Part shown: one piece after another, positions 52,301 to 56,129 of the stretch
Layout: the number at the start of each line of letters is the position of its first letter
Numbering within the stretch: position 1 is the first letter of the stretch
Assembly: GCF_000003815.2 (NCBI RefSeq)
Contig: NC_049994.1
Location: 4,339,787 to 4,403,786, forward strand
DNA from: Branchiostoma floridae
Taxonomy: Eukaryota > Chordata > Leptocardii > Amphioxiformes > Branchiostomatidae
DNA length: 64,000 nt
Direction of reading: 5' to 3'
Position numbers and translations under genes: made by a program
The notes under the pieces: model-generated
Seen by the model: only the letters and a program-made list of their open reading frames with translations
What the model was told of the DNA's origin: nothing
Database searches by the model: none

Positions 52301-54025
52301 CTTCTGTAAGGAATGTAAACAATGGAACAAAAACATGCCATCGTATACTAGTATTTCTGTCATACTTTTTGACATTTATGAGGTAGGCCTTGGGGAGTGC
52401 TAGCATGCAAGAATTCCATTGACAGCTTGTCTCGGATGATTGTAGTTGGAAGGTCATAAAATCTCAATATAGAGGATTTATAATCATAGACGAAGTGTTT
52501 CAATTCTAAGGATTGAATTTGGCCTTTCAGTTTGTGTAGGGCTGTAAAAGTTAGCGTTCAATAGAATAATTTCAGATATGTTTTTTTCCCAATCAAGACT
52601 TTACCTCAAGTTTTTTAAATGTAACTTTTATACAACTCAAGTTCAGGGGATCTAGCTTCAAAGTACCGTAGTTTGCTGTGGGTTTTTAGTTTGTAGTTGA
52701 AACCAAAAACAGGGCAGTAGGCTGGCAGAAGACAAACAAGCACTTTCCTGGTACAGGGCTCGAAATTCATTTTTGGGAATAGGTGCACAGGTGCACCCAA
52801 CCTAGAAAATTGGGTGCACCAAAATATTTTTGGGTGCACCACATAAGATAAAGTAGAATATCAGAATAACCTAATTGCAAACCTACTAAATTAGTAATTT
52901 GAACAGAGCTCTTCAGAAATCGGAAGTACTATGACTGTCATTCTATTATCTTTCTAACACACAGATGTCAAGAATATAGTGTTTACTTAGTATACTGACA
53001 TCTTCAGTTTCAGTTTCAGTTTAGTTTTTTTATCTTAATATACATAAGCCTATGAAAACATTTGGGTGCACCCTGTGCACCCACAGAAAATAATTGGGTG
53101 CACAGCTCCAATTTTGGGTGCACCTGGGTGCACAAAATCCCAGTATTTCGAGCCCTGCTAGTGGTTTTAGTTCACAGACAAGAGGTCACAACCACGAACA
53201 TAAAATTTCAACATTTGCGATATACCTTGAATATTCCAGCCATTGAACATAACACTTGCTGACATGTGTATGCCTGTTGTTTTCCCAGGTTGCCCGTGTA
53301 TCACCTGTATCGCCCTCACACCCGAGGCGACCATGCGGGCATGTCCGCTACACGGGAAACAGATCTCTCTCCAGTACCTGGACATGACGGACTGTTACGG
53401 ACTGGAGGACGCCGGGCTCAGAGTCATCGCGAACAACTGCCGCGAACTCACGCGCTTCTACCTGCGGAGATGCGTTCGGATTACGGACGTCGGCGTTCAG
53501 TACGTAGCAAACAACTGCTCTATGTTGAAGGAGTTCAGCGTGTCGGACTGTCGCAGGGTGACCGATTTCGGTATCCGGGAGTTGGCGAAGCTAGGCGCAC
53601 AGCTGCGGTACCTGAGTGTCGTACATTGCGATCAAGTGACCGACGTCGGGATCAAGACGCTCACGAAATACTGCAACAAACTCAGATACTTGAATATTCG
53701 CGGGTGCGAACTTGTGACGGACACCGGAGTCGAGTACCTAGCTCGGCAGTGTAACAAGCTGCGGTCGTTAGACATCGGCAAGTGCACGCTGGTGACGGAT
53801 CGCGGGCTGGAAGTTCTCGCGCTCAACTGTCCCCTTCTGAAAAAGCTGAGCCTGAAGTCGTGTGAGAGGATCACCGATCGTGGTGTTCAGATGATCGCGG
53901 CGAACTGTACGGATCTTCAGATGCTGAACATCCAGGACTGTAAGATTTCCACAGAAGCGTACCGTTTTGTAAAGAGACACTGCAAGAGGTGCATCATCGA
54001 GCACACCAATCCTGGCTTCTGTTAG
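1855..54025 (+). CDS. FBXL7: FBXL7-like F-box/LRR protein, whole split gene
   Basis: Proposed coding join: 1855-1897, 8085-8180, 16494-16550 (likely), 45198-45269 (possible), 50876-51454, 53289-54025. Every junction is phase 1, so each of the two uncertain exons can be included or skipped without breaking the frame. Lengths: 484 aa without both, 503 aa with the third exon, 527 aa with both; vertebrate FBXL7 is about 490 aa. Known role of the family: the F-box binds SKP1 in an SCF E3 ubiquitin ligase while the LRR solenoid selects substrates (Aurora A and survivin in mammals, the Fat/Dachs pathway in flies). The F-box and LRR exons are unmistakable; the upstream exons rest on splice signals, phase and short matches to the vertebrate N-terminus recalled from memory. 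RNA-seq is not available here. No alternative gene explains these exons. Confidence 0.8.
3519..3770 (+). mobile_element. tRNA-derived SINE, copy 1
   Basis: The head GTCCCTGTAGCTCAATTGAT carries a pol III A box like a tRNA, and GGTTCAAATCC about 60 bp further is the B box. The body (CGTCTTTCGGAAAGGGACGT, then GCTACTGAAACTGCAAGGAAAC) is shared with copies at 8261, 27635 and others. The tRNA-like head has extra bases and is not a functional tRNA gene. Confidence 0.8.
4290..4520 (+). repeat. Dispersed repeat R1 fragment with (GTAT)n
   Basis: Starts TTAGCCAAGAAAGTTATGTT, has an internal GTAT/TGTA microsatellite (4321-4376), then AACTCAAGAACGCCTGGATG and GATTTTGGGCCCCCTGACAG. The same order is seen at 46290-46560 and, reversed, at 42750-43110 and 57000-57340. 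Confidence 0.55.
4520..4670 (+). mobile_element. SINE 3' half, tRNA head missing
   Basis: The sequence CATACCCTGCTACAGAAACA to GGCGCTACAAG, followed by an AACAACAACAAG tail, matches the body of the tRNA-derived SINE family, but the A and B boxes are absent. It abuts the R1 repeat, so it was truncated or overwritten. Confidence 0.55.
5811..5987. mobile_element. MITE F1, 177 bp, 9-bp target-site duplication
   Basis: Near-perfect inverted termini: TAATCTCCAAGCAGATCC at the left and its reverse complement at the right, about 45 bp in all with a few mismatches. The flanks AACTGTCTC (5802-5810) and GACTGTCTC (5988-5996) form a 9-bp duplication with one change. A 9-bp duplication is typical of Mutator-like elements. 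A second copy is at 41480-41614. Confidence 0.75.
7212..7310. repeat. (TG)n microsatellite
   Basis: About 95 bp of nearly uninterrupted TG dinucleotides. It creates a spurious Cys-Val reading frame. Confidence 0.97.
8085..8180 (+). CDS. FBXL7: FBXL7 exon 2, Ser/Thr-rich linker
   Basis: A clean acceptor (pyrimidine-rich, ending CTGTACAG) precedes 8085 and a perfect donor (GTAAGT) follows 8180. Read in phase 1 the 96-bp exon encodes a stop-free 31-residue peptide containing SSLSQSDLSTTMDFTPT, which lines up with vertebrate FBXL7 SSISSDVSSSTDHTPT immediately after the start exon. It is low-complexity, polar and probably disordered, upstream of the F-box. The exon is also open in a second frame that superficially looks like a C-type lectin loop; phase and the FBXL7 match favour the frame given here. 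Confidence 0.68.
8260..8510 (+). mobile_element. tRNA-derived SINE, copy 2
   Basis: Begins TGTCCCTGTAGCTCAACTGG (A box), with GGTTCAATCCTGGG (B box), then the family body including GTCTTTCGGAAGGGACAT and GCTACTGAAATAGCAAGGAA. It starts about 80 bp downstream of FBXL7 exon 2. Confidence 0.82.
10638..10702 (+). mobile_element. Right-end fragment of hAT-like family E
   Basis: Contains GGACCTGAACCGGACCTG, then TTTTCTGTACCGGTACCCAC and CCCTAG, the same right end as the elements at 31342-31795 and 62516-62948. The rest of the element is missing. Confidence 0.6.
12375..12574. mobile_element. Palindromic MITE A, copy 1 (left end lost)
   Basis: Two arms read towards the centre: GATATCAAGTCGACGGACAG with GTTTCAAACTTC, and after a short AT-rich loop the reverse complement, ending GGATAAAGGTGAACTAGCATT. 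The outermost left arm is truncated. Related copies are at 13564, 16204, 17408, 17746 and 24455. Confidence 0.75.
12965..13140. repeat. R1-related AT-rich repeat fragment
   Basis: Shares CTCATTGATTATGCAAAT and ACATCTACATAATCTATGC with the repeats at 42380-42720 and 56150-57000. Contains ATGCAAA octamer-like sites. Confidence 0.4.
13564..13780. mobile_element. Palindromic MITE A, copy 2
   Basis: Starts TAACGCTAGTTCACCTTTAT and ends ATAAAGGTGAACTACC, with the central palindrome CCTTTGGTTTCAAATTGTG ... CAGTTTGAAACCGTCG. Arms are about 100 bp with scattered mismatches. Confidence 0.8.
14045..14290. repeat. Diverged ~65-bp tandem repeat, about four units
   Basis: Each unit has AGGTGGTC(C/T)TTATGTAGAG, GTGGTCACT and CAGGTTTGACTGTA. 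The units drift in length (about 60-70 bp). Confidence 0.7.
14360..14776 (+). mobile_element. LINE 3' end with (ACTCAA)n tail
   Basis: Low-complexity T-rich 3' UTR, then GGAGGAGGGCTCGCATAAGC and GCGAATAAATAAACTCAAAC followed by repeated ACTCAA. A polyA-like signal followed by a short simple-repeat tail is typical of CR1/L2/RTE-type non-LTR elements. No reverse-transcriptase frame remains. Confidence 0.55.
15031..15170 (+). mobile_element. SINE 3' half, degraded
   Basis: CCCTCCCTGTAAAGTAAATT and GCTACTGAAACAGCAAGAAA match the body of the family seen at 3519 and 8260; the tRNA head is not recognisable. Confidence 0.5.
15600..15775 (+). mobile_element. Second tRNA-derived SINE family
   Basis: GGGTTTGAACCCCCTGAC gives a B-box-like region; then AATGCACTTGACACCAATTT, CCTCACTTCACTCAGGTGAA and GAGTACTTAGCTTTGG, a body I recall from common chordate SINEs. 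The A-box half is degraded. Confidence 0.5.
15810..16169. mobile_element. MITE C1, 360 bp, TAA target-site duplication
   Basis: Left end GGCCACACCAATTTAGTTTC and right end its reverse complement (GAAATTAAATCGGTGTGGCC). Flanked by TAA on both sides (15807-15809, 16170-16172). A 3-bp TAA duplication is typical of PIF/Harbinger transposons. The second copy (54818) is very similar throughout. Confidence 0.8.
16204..16349. mobile_element. Palindromic MITE A, copy 3 (left truncated)
   Basis: Keeps the central palindrome and the whole right arm (CGTCCGTCGACTTGATATCC ... GGATAAAGGTGAACAAGCATT). It begins only about 35 bp after MITE C1 ends and 145 bp before candidate exon 3. Confidence 0.7.
16494..16550 (+). 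CDS. FBXL7: Candidate FBXL7 cassette exon 3
   Basis: A 57-bp exon candidate sits between a long pyrimidine tract ending TTTTTCTGCCAG and a GTAAGA donor. Only one frame is open, and it is phase 1 at both ends, encoding ENLSRKPDLLSARQIIGL. This fits exactly between the phase-1 exons on either side. The peptide could correspond to the LSMRTLSTP region of the vertebrate protein, but that similarity is weak. The last exon base is A, not the usual G. It could be alternative, or a chance match. Confidence 0.38.
17408..17629. mobile_element. Palindromic MITE A, copy 4 (full length)
   Basis: TAACGCTTGTTCACCTTTAT at the left, GGATAAAGGCGAGCCAGCGTTA at the right, central arms GTGGTTTCAAATTTGC and GATTTGAAACCACCGTC. 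It is the most symmetric copy (222 bp). Confidence 0.82.
17746..18166. mobile_element. Palindromic MITE A, copy 5, interrupted by MITE B
   Basis: The left arm starts TTAACGCTAGTTCACCTTTA and the right arm ends AAAGGTGAACTAGCATTA. At 17898 the right arm is interrupted by a 207-bp element with its own termini and resumes at 18108. Confidence 0.85.
17899..18105. mobile_element. MITE B, TA target-site duplication, nested
   Basis: Ends CTGTAAATGCA and TGCATTTACAG; flanked by TA on both sides, typical of the Tc1/mariner superfamily. The interior has repeated TTTCGCGG(T) and GGTGGTTTTAA motifs in both orientations. A second copy is at 61052-61257 and diverged copies occur at 25819, 48244 and 51823. 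Confidence 0.85.
18957..19910. repeat. 141-bp satellite, seven units
   Basis: CAGCAGCTTAAA recurs at 18957, 19098, 19239, 19380, 19521 and 19662, and as TAGCAGCTTTAA at 19803: exactly 141 bp each time. Each unit contains GTTTAAACTTCACGT, TTTGATCTAAAGCC and CATATACGTGTG. Confidence 0.92.
19911..21075 (-). other. Spacer between satellites with two minus-strand frames of unknown nature
   Basis: Two open frames on the minus strand (20288-19983, 101 codons; 20907-20470, 145 codons) lie between the arrays. Neither matches a family I know. The first ends just before an AATAAA on the minus strand (tttatt at 19973-19978). The base composition is less AT-rich than the satellites. They may be remnants of a larger element that carries the arrays; a real gene is not established. 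Confidence 0.25.
21080..23800. repeat. 115-bp satellite, about 19 units, with a MITE insertion
   Basis: Unit core AACGGGGGAGGTCTCCCCTA, then TTCGCTTAAACTGCGCGGAT, CAGAAATACGCAACATTTCA and TATACGTCTTGGCAACATA. GGTCTC positions (21285, 21400, 21515, 21631) give a 115-116-bp period. Two variants alternate: ACATGTCGTATGTTCAAC and ACTTGTTGTATGTTTTAC. The outermost units at both ends are decayed. Interrupted at 22321-22826. Confidence 0.93.
22321..22826. mobile_element. hAT-type MITE, 506 bp, ~80-bp TIRs, 8-bp TSD
   Basis: The termini from CCTCACACTCAGGGTTGAC through GGGTATTTGGGTATTTGG are identical in inverted orientation over about 80 bp, apart from one mismatch at the third terminal base. It splits a satellite unit; AACGGGGG flanks both sides (22313-22320, 22827-22834). 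An 8-bp duplication indicates hAT-like integration. The near-identical arms suggest recent insertion. Confidence 0.9.
24455..24673. mobile_element. Palindromic MITE A, copy 6
   Basis: TAACGTTGGTTCACCTTTAT to GGATAAAGGTGAACTAGTGTTA, with central GGTGGTCTCAAATC and ATTTGAAACCACTGTCC. 219 bp. Confidence 0.8.
25819..25950. mobile_element. Diverged MITE B fragment
   Basis: ACTGTAAATGCATTAAGTTT followed by a TTTGGTTTTAT box matches the left end of MITE B; the right end is only ACAGTAC. Confidence 0.4.
27635..27900 (+). mobile_element. tRNA-derived SINE, copy 3
   Basis: GATGTCCCTGTAGCTCAACT, GGCTCAATCCAGGGTGGGAC and the family body (CCGTCTTTCGGATGGGATGT, GTGCCTCAAGCATGTAAAAG). Confidence 0.8.
31145..32042. 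mobile_element. Harbinger-like element D, 898 bp, TAA TSD
   Basis: Left end GGCCATGTTGATTTGATTAT followed by ATGGATGACATCC, right end its reverse complement (GGATGTCATCCATATAATCA ... CGTGGCC), flanked by TAA at both ends. GCGAGCGAGCGAAT lies inside. An hAT-like family E element (31342-31795) sits within it. No transposase frame is visible. Confidence 0.82.
31342..31795 (+). mobile_element. hAT-like family E element nested in element D
   Basis: Left end TAGGGACCAGTACATCATAC and TTTTTTCTTCTTGGACCAAT; right end GACCTGAATTTTCTGTACTG and GTACCTCCCCCA. Matches the better preserved copy at 62516-62948. Target-site duplication not recognisable. Confidence 0.65.
32462..32665. repeat. Dispersed repeat with GAGCGCCGAAGGCGCGAG duplication
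   Basis: ATGCCCGTAGCCAGGATTTT, then GAGCGCCGAAGGCGCGAG twice in tandem, GGGGGTCCGGGGGCATGCTC and GAAATGGCATTTCCTGCATT. I recall very similar sequence from repeats of other marine invertebrates; this cannot be verified here. Confidence 0.5.
32915..34200. repeat. 46-bp minisatellite, about 28 units
   Basis: Unit: ACACGTAACTGCCTCAGTTA, then ACAGTCTGACTTGACATTCT and TAACTA. Period 45-47 bp with a few shortened units (one lacking ACAGTCTGA). Each unit contains the inverted pair TAACTG...CAGTTA, both of which fit the MYB recognition element YAACKG. The array ends about 220 bp upstream of the CLASP start codon. Confidence 0.95.
34205..34418 (+). promoter_or_regulatory. Presumed 5' UTR/promoter of the CLASP fragment
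   Basis: A GC-rich patch (CCAGCGCGCGTGGGGGG near 34265) and GATCGGAAACTCGCGAATAT lead to CCAACATGG at 34414. No TATA box is evident. Promoter activity is inferred only from position. Confidence 0.3.
34419..35066 (+). CDS. CLASP: CLASP N-terminal TOG1 domain, orphan copy (215-aa frame)
   Basis: The frame starts MADGEFETLVDDVFDKDTTK and matches the first TOG (HEAT-repeat) domain of CLIP-associating proteins over about 195 residues: LVDGLAAWLNTSNFK, TVLPPLIDRLGDSKDQVREQ, FGHRNFRVREE, LTLSKIVPHICKLLGDPNSA and INSLVEIYRHVGE. CLASPs bind microtubule plus ends and kinetochores; TOG1 is the cryptic TOG that helps localisation. The region is one uninterrupted exon-like block without stops. From codon 199 the frame leaves CLASP and runs into a transposon end (NSRRAKHRIFGSTSGVF), giving a TOG1-only protein if expressed. 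No TOG2, TOG3 or C-terminal domain exons occur downstream. It could be a partial duplicate, a processed copy or a truncated gene. Confidence 0.85.
   Translation: MADGEFETLVDDVFDKDTTKRLAVAEVLVAYLQEHSSPLPADSSLMGRLVDGLAAWLNTSNFKICLNGMEVISHLIVRLKEKFRHHINTVLPPLIDRLGDSKDQVREQAQELILRLMEPVSFPQYVFERMMGAFGHRNFRVREEVLICLMATINTFGAGSLTLSKIVPHICKLLGDPNSAVRDMAINSLVEIYRHVGENSRRAKHRIFGSTSGVF
35017..36610. mobile_element. TA-flanked TIR element J splitting the CLASP frame
   Basis: Left terminus GTCGAAGGGCCAAGC and right terminus GCATTGGCCCTTCGAC are inverted copies, with TA directly outside on both sides (35015-35016, 36611-36612). Removing the element and one TA joins GAG-AAT-AAG-GTC in frame, turning ...RHVGE into a continuous match with the next CLASP residues. 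The interior holds a diverged ~235-bp tandem repeat. No transposase is visible. Confidence 0.75.
35400..36420. repeat. Diverged ~235-bp tandem repeat, four units
   Basis: ATACATCAAATGAAAG-type cores occur at about 35574, 35814, 36037 and 36272, each preceded by AACCAATC..GTCGACAA and followed by AAGGTTTC and CAAGAATATTCAT. Forms most of the interior of element J. Confidence 0.75.
36611..36777 (+). pseudogene. CLASP: CLASP continuation after TOG1 (SR-linker start)
   Basis: KVRVDLSKKGIPSSRLSVI then FQKFDEVKQSGRML continue the CLASP match (vertebrate: LSKKGLPQSRLNVIFTKFDE) and lead into a Ser-rich acidic stretch (SSSSLRSSSSGDGDETDS). After AKN the similarity stops. It is separated from TOG1 only by transposon J, so in its present state it is cut off from the start codon unless spliced. 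No convincing donor lies on the TOG1 side; the nearest phase-0 GT is CAC|GTGGGG at 35004. Confidence 0.7.
36778..37160 (+). mobile_element. Probable truncated LINE 3' end
   Basis: A frame running to a stop at 37053 (ending GHGRPPLQRY) is followed by a short UTR and TGATGCCTTGGTCATCGTCG, ACGACGGACGAACAAGAAGA. From memory this resembles LINE ends in amphioxus; no RT domain is present. It abuts the CLASP sequence. A 16-bp inverted repeat (GCTACGCGGTTTGGGG / CCCCAAACCGCGTAGC) lies just beyond at 37227 and 37333. Confidence 0.35.
37430..38490 (+). repeat. Two tandem copies of a LINE-like 3' segment, first one interrupted
   Basis: GAAGATCGC(C/A)CTGCAGAAC and TACTGCGAAGTG(A/G)GGGGTCC each occur twice in the same order. 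Copy one is split by the 37528-38174 element. Copy two ends in TTAAATGAGGACAACAACAA with a CAA tail, as for a non-LTR retrotransposon. Confidence 0.5.
37528..38174. mobile_element. DNA transposon with 52-bp TIRs
   Basis: TTTACACTAGGTTTTTCTGA then ACCGTCTCAGCCAAGAC on the left is mirrored at the right (GTCTTGGCTGAGACGGTCTT ... CCTAGTGTAAA). The interior repeats GTCTTGAGACC/GGTCTCAAGAC motifs. No transposase. Target-site duplication not clear. Confidence 0.8.
38560..38720 (+). promoter_or_regulatory. CpG-rich segment with paired CGCGAGA motifs
   Basis: ACATGGCTGCCGAAATC is followed by CCTCGCGAGAACG and TTTCGCGAGAGTACG, close to the TCTCGCGAGA promoter motif known from CpG-island promoters. A short frame (MAAEITDASRERKGREISRE) starts at 38605. 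Could be an intronic promoter; no gene attached. Confidence 0.25.
38795..39100 (-). pseudogene. Protein-like minus-strand frame with one stop
   Basis: Reading down from about 39098, one frame gives DIRRLGRQGSPLAYLFIQKF and more, hits a TAA at 38984-38986, then continues in the same frame with WNRPIERFTKTGELLEHHAI and further to a stop at 38795. Local GC content is high. I do not recognise the family; it may be a decayed element ORF or the end of an unknown gene. Confidence 0.25.
41480..41614. mobile_element. MITE F2, 135 bp, perfect 9-bp TSD
   Basis: TAATCTCCAAGCAGATCCTA at the left, GGATCTGGTTCGAGATTA at the right; GCAAATTCT flanks both sides (41471-41479, 41615-41623). Same family as 5811-5987. 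Confidence 0.82.
41615..41860. repeat. Tandem duplication, ~125-135 bp unit
   Basis: GTTCAGTTCTTTGCAA(C/T)GCA, then TTTTGGGTCATAA and TTACCCAGAATG, occurs twice. MITE F2 lies in the first copy. Confidence 0.7.
42300..43115 (-). repeat. Dispersed repeat R1, minus orientation
   Basis: AT-rich modules with ATTATGCAAATTAGGG and TTTGCATATTAGG, then ACCTACCCACAAACCAAATA, TCATCGTAATCCGTCCAGAG, GTTCTTGAGTTATGC and a CACACAGA simple repeat. Corresponds in reverse to 46290-46560 and 4290-4520. Confidence 0.6.
45198..45269 (+). CDS. FBXL7: Candidate FBXL7 exon 4 or alternative first exon
   Basis: Two tandem ATGs (45203, 45206) open MMRGNKDGHFQGNKKPYR and continue to a donor AAAG|GTAAGA at 45269/45270, phase 1, which joins in frame to the next exon (50876). 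An in-frame TAG lies upstream at 45185, so as a first exon it is self-contained, with purines at -3. Alternatively the CAG ending at 45197 is an acceptor and the 72-bp segment is a phase 1-1 cassette. Its HFQGNKK may match GFQNGRG just before the conserved ETVAM of vertebrate FBXL7. Either reading keeps the downstream frame. Confidence 0.45.
45400..45800. repeat. ~205-bp tandem duplication
   Basis: GGATTTTTGCACA(T/G)A, then GGTAGTGGCACAAAAGGAAT and GATATCAAAATTGCCCAAGT, occurs twice in the same order, with drift between the copies. Confidence 0.8.
46270..46620 (+). repeat. Dispersed repeat R1, plus orientation
   Basis: ATCTTTGCCAAGAAGGTTAT, a GTGTGTCTGTG simple stretch, AACTCAAGAAGGCCAAAGTG, ATATTTGGTATGCAGTTAGG and TTTTTTGGCCCCCAAGCAGC follow the family order. 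Confidence 0.6.
48244..48455. mobile_element. Diverged MITE B
   Basis: TTACTGTAGATGTTAAAATT at the left and AAAGGCATTTACAGTAGA at the right keep the terminal pattern; the interior is eroded. Confidence 0.4.
50360..50603 (-). mobile_element. tRNA-derived SINE, reverse copy
   Basis: On the minus strand it reads GGATGTCCCTGTAGCTCAAC, GGTAGTAGCC and TTGAGCTCCTGGTTCC; the distal body is strongly diverged. It lies about 270 bp upstream of the F-box exon. Confidence 0.65.
50876..51454 (+). CDS. FBXL7: FBXL7 F-box exon with first LRRs
   Basis: The exon follows an acceptor (GTTACTACAG ending 50875) and ends at CACAG|GTGAGA, phase 1. Its start, (E)ETEMIPPYPPRKL, aligns with vertebrate ETVAMVHSPPPTRL. 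After a divergent linker comes the F-box: LLSDDLVVKIFSYLPTDQL, then a Cys-rich helix CKCACVDRRWYDLSWEP and the LW that ends the domain. The segment NVCLMLEKIRLSGCEKLTN opens the cysteine-containing LRR series, with two complete repeats before the intron. An ATG at 50887 could serve as an internal start but is not needed. GC content is clearly higher than in the flanking introns. Confidence 0.93.
51823..52017. mobile_element. Diverged MITE B
   Basis: TTACTGTAAATATTGAACC to AAAGGCATTTACAGTATT, with TGGTTTAATGTTCACAG and TACCGC(C)ACAAAATC in the interior as in the intact copy. Confidence 0.5.
52754..53157. mobile_element. CAGGGCTCGAAAT-terminated hairpin element
   Basis: Starts CAGGGCTCGAAATTCATTTT and ends AGTATTTCGAGCCCTG; these ends are typical of a widespread hAT family. 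GGGTGCAC and its complement recur many times near both ends. Target-site duplication not clear. About 130 bp upstream of the last FBXL7 exon. Confidence 0.7.
53289..54025 (+). CDS. FBXL7: FBXL7 terminal exon, LRR solenoid and C-terminus
   Basis: Acceptor TTTTCCCAG ends at 53288; the split glycine codon (G|GT) restores the LRR sequence LDITG-CPCITCIAL. The exon encodes about nine further AMN1-type LRRs with the repeated pattern C..(I/V)TD.G(V/L)..(L/I)...C..L..L.(I/V), containing PLHGKQIS, YLDMTDC, YLRRCVRITD, SVSDCRRVTDFG, IRGCELVTDTGVEYL and SLKSCERITDRG. It ends KRHCKRCIIEHTNPGFC and a TAG at 54023; the vertebrate protein ends in the nearly identical KRHCKRCVIEHTNPAFF. No frameshift or stop is present. 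Confidence 0.96.
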
Positions 54026-55680
54026 AGTTTCCTTTGAACAAACAAACAAACAAATAAACAAACAAACAAACATCAAAGCATTGCCAAATAGCTGCCTGTC
54101 AATGTCATAACAGCACTAATTTATTAGGTGATTGTACTTCTATCAAATGCCATAGTACAGAACTGTAAAATAGAAATGGGTTTGCTTTTCAGGGCATGGT
54201 TTGTAACCTTTGGTATGATTTGCACCTACAAATTGTATGGTAGGGAACTTGGTTTACAACTGCATACATGTATATCTCAACAACTTGTGTAGGGGAGGGA
54301 AGAATATTCATGACAGCTTAAGCGATTGATTGTGTGCTTTGTGACGTTTTATTGTAAATATCTGCTTTTATATATTAGTACATGAATGTTTTGATGTGAA
54401 ACTTTCAAAAGTATCATCAGCAAAAACTTAAAGACTAATGTAAAGAAGACAATCATTCTATTTATTGATACGTCAAAAACTCCTCTGAGATAAAAGTTTT
54501 AAAGATGTTTTCCTATTTTTCTTCTATCTTCTTGTACAGCAAACTCTCAAAATCTAATCTATGCACTACAAAAGATTCAAAATATTTTCAAAAATTTTAT
54601 TCTGGACAAAAGAAGAAATTATTTGCTTGCTAATACTAATAGATGTATTTTGCTAGACAAATCTGCAATGATGGTTTGATCAGGGAGGTTAAAAAGGCAT
54701 TTTTCAACCCCCTTGGTTTAATTTTGGTTTGAAAATTGCTGGTTGTTGACAAGGGTCATTTTCCTGTAATAAGTTTTTTTTGTTGCATAAAGCATAAAGG
54801 TTTTTTTTGTTACATAAGGCCACACCAATTTAATTTCTTGGTTCACGGATTTTTTCATAAAAATATGGAGCGAGAGGGCGAAATAGAAATAAAAATAAAA
54901 ATTGTAAAATGGTTGGGGTAAAGGTTAGGGCTAATCCAAAACATAAAGAATAAAAAGTTTTCAGCTTGAAAAAAGTACAAAAGACTATTACTGTACAGTA
55001 ACAGCACCTGTTTGTTGAAAATTACAAAAGTAGTGCCAGTTTTTATGTTTGCTACACCAGAAAGTTGGTGAATGGTTTCATTTATGGTAAAAATTTGCTG
55101 AGTGGTAATTTTTATTTTTATTTTTTTTTCCAAAAAATAGGAGCGAGCGAATCCGTGAACCAAGCAATTAAATTGGTGTGGCCTAAAGCATATTTTTTAA
55201 CCTTCTTGGTTACATGCAGAATACAACGATGCATATACAGTTGTAGTATTACACATGTGCTCAAGGCTTATTATGTTTTGCAAAACATACTAGGTGTATA
55301 ACGTTATGTATCTAAATGCTGCAATTTTATTGTAGAATTTTCTGTTATACAGAGGGATATTTTTATAGAAATTCACAAGCAACCATGTATGTCTTTTAGC
55401 ACAGGAACAACTGACCCACATGAGGCGTGCTTTTTGCCAGCCATTTGATTTCATTTGACTCCGCTTTATTTGCAAACTTTGCCCTTTTGAATAATGTTTT
55501 TCAATGACTAGAAAATTGATGCGTGTAAAAATGTTTGTATGTTTTCTGAAAGCAAAGTAAAGTAAACTACAGAATGTAATTATTTTGTGTATATATAACA
55601 TTATATATATAATAGGCTTGCTTCAAAATTAAGTGAAATAGTTTTGTACATCAATAAAAGAATGTTTTGAACAATGCTAC
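54026..55680 (+). other. FBXL7: Probable FBXL7 3' UTR with polyA signal at 55653
   Basis: Begins with an AAAC microsatellite (54037-54071). AATAAA at 55653-55658, with a GT-rich run some 65 bp downstream, makes a plausible cleavage site. An AATAAA at about 54052 lies within the simple repeat and is less convincing. MITE C2 is inside this interval. Confidence 0.5.
54818..55183. mobile_element. MITE C2, 366 bp, TAA TSD, in the 3' UTR
   Basis: GGCCACACCAATTTAATTTC to AATTAAATTGGTGTGGCC, TAA on both sides (54815-54817, 55184-55186). Very similar to C1 at 15810 along its whole length. Confidence 0.85.
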
Positions 55681-56129
55681 TTGTCATATGGGGTGTTATT
55701 TGATTGAAACGCCTGGTGAAAAAAGTGTGTGTGTGTGTGTTTGTGTGTGTGTGGTATCAAATCCAAGTAACATTCACACTTGGGAATTGTTTAAACATGT
55801 ACAAAAGTGTAGATTAAAACATTCATCGAACAGTTCCATCAATATGCTTTCATAAAGTTTCATTCCTATTGAACTCTGCTTCTAATAGGTTTTTATTTCA
55901 AAGTACTTTGGAATGTATCACAGACGGTCTCACAGCGACCCCTAGCAGCAGCTGAAGGTAAAGCAGTAAATTTGTCCTTGGGAACATGGTTCGTGCACGG
56001 CGTGCCAGCATGTAATAAACTAGAGTTCCACGAACACATACCTTTGCCAAATAAACCAGGTTTGTTATGTAGAATGATGTCTGCAGACAAATGCGTTACT
56101 CATTTCATTTTCTTTATAATTATATGCTT

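Larger units (their letters stand above)
51455..53288 (+). other. FBXL7: FBXL7 intron 5
   Basis: GTGAGA to TTTTCCCAG, phase 1. Contains a TG-rich stretch (51553-51575), a diverged MITE B (51823-52017) and a hairpin transposon (52754-53157). 52020-52750 has no recognisable feature. Confidence 0.85.

Noticed and set aside
52746-53165. 8-bp target duplication for the CAGGGCTCGAAAT element
   Set aside because: TCCTGGTA and CTAGTGGT do not match convincingly, so no TSD is claimed.
54050-54058. PolyA signal right after the FBXL7 stop
   Set aside because: The AATAAA is part of an AAAC simple repeat and lacks a downstream GT-rich region; the 55653 signal is better.
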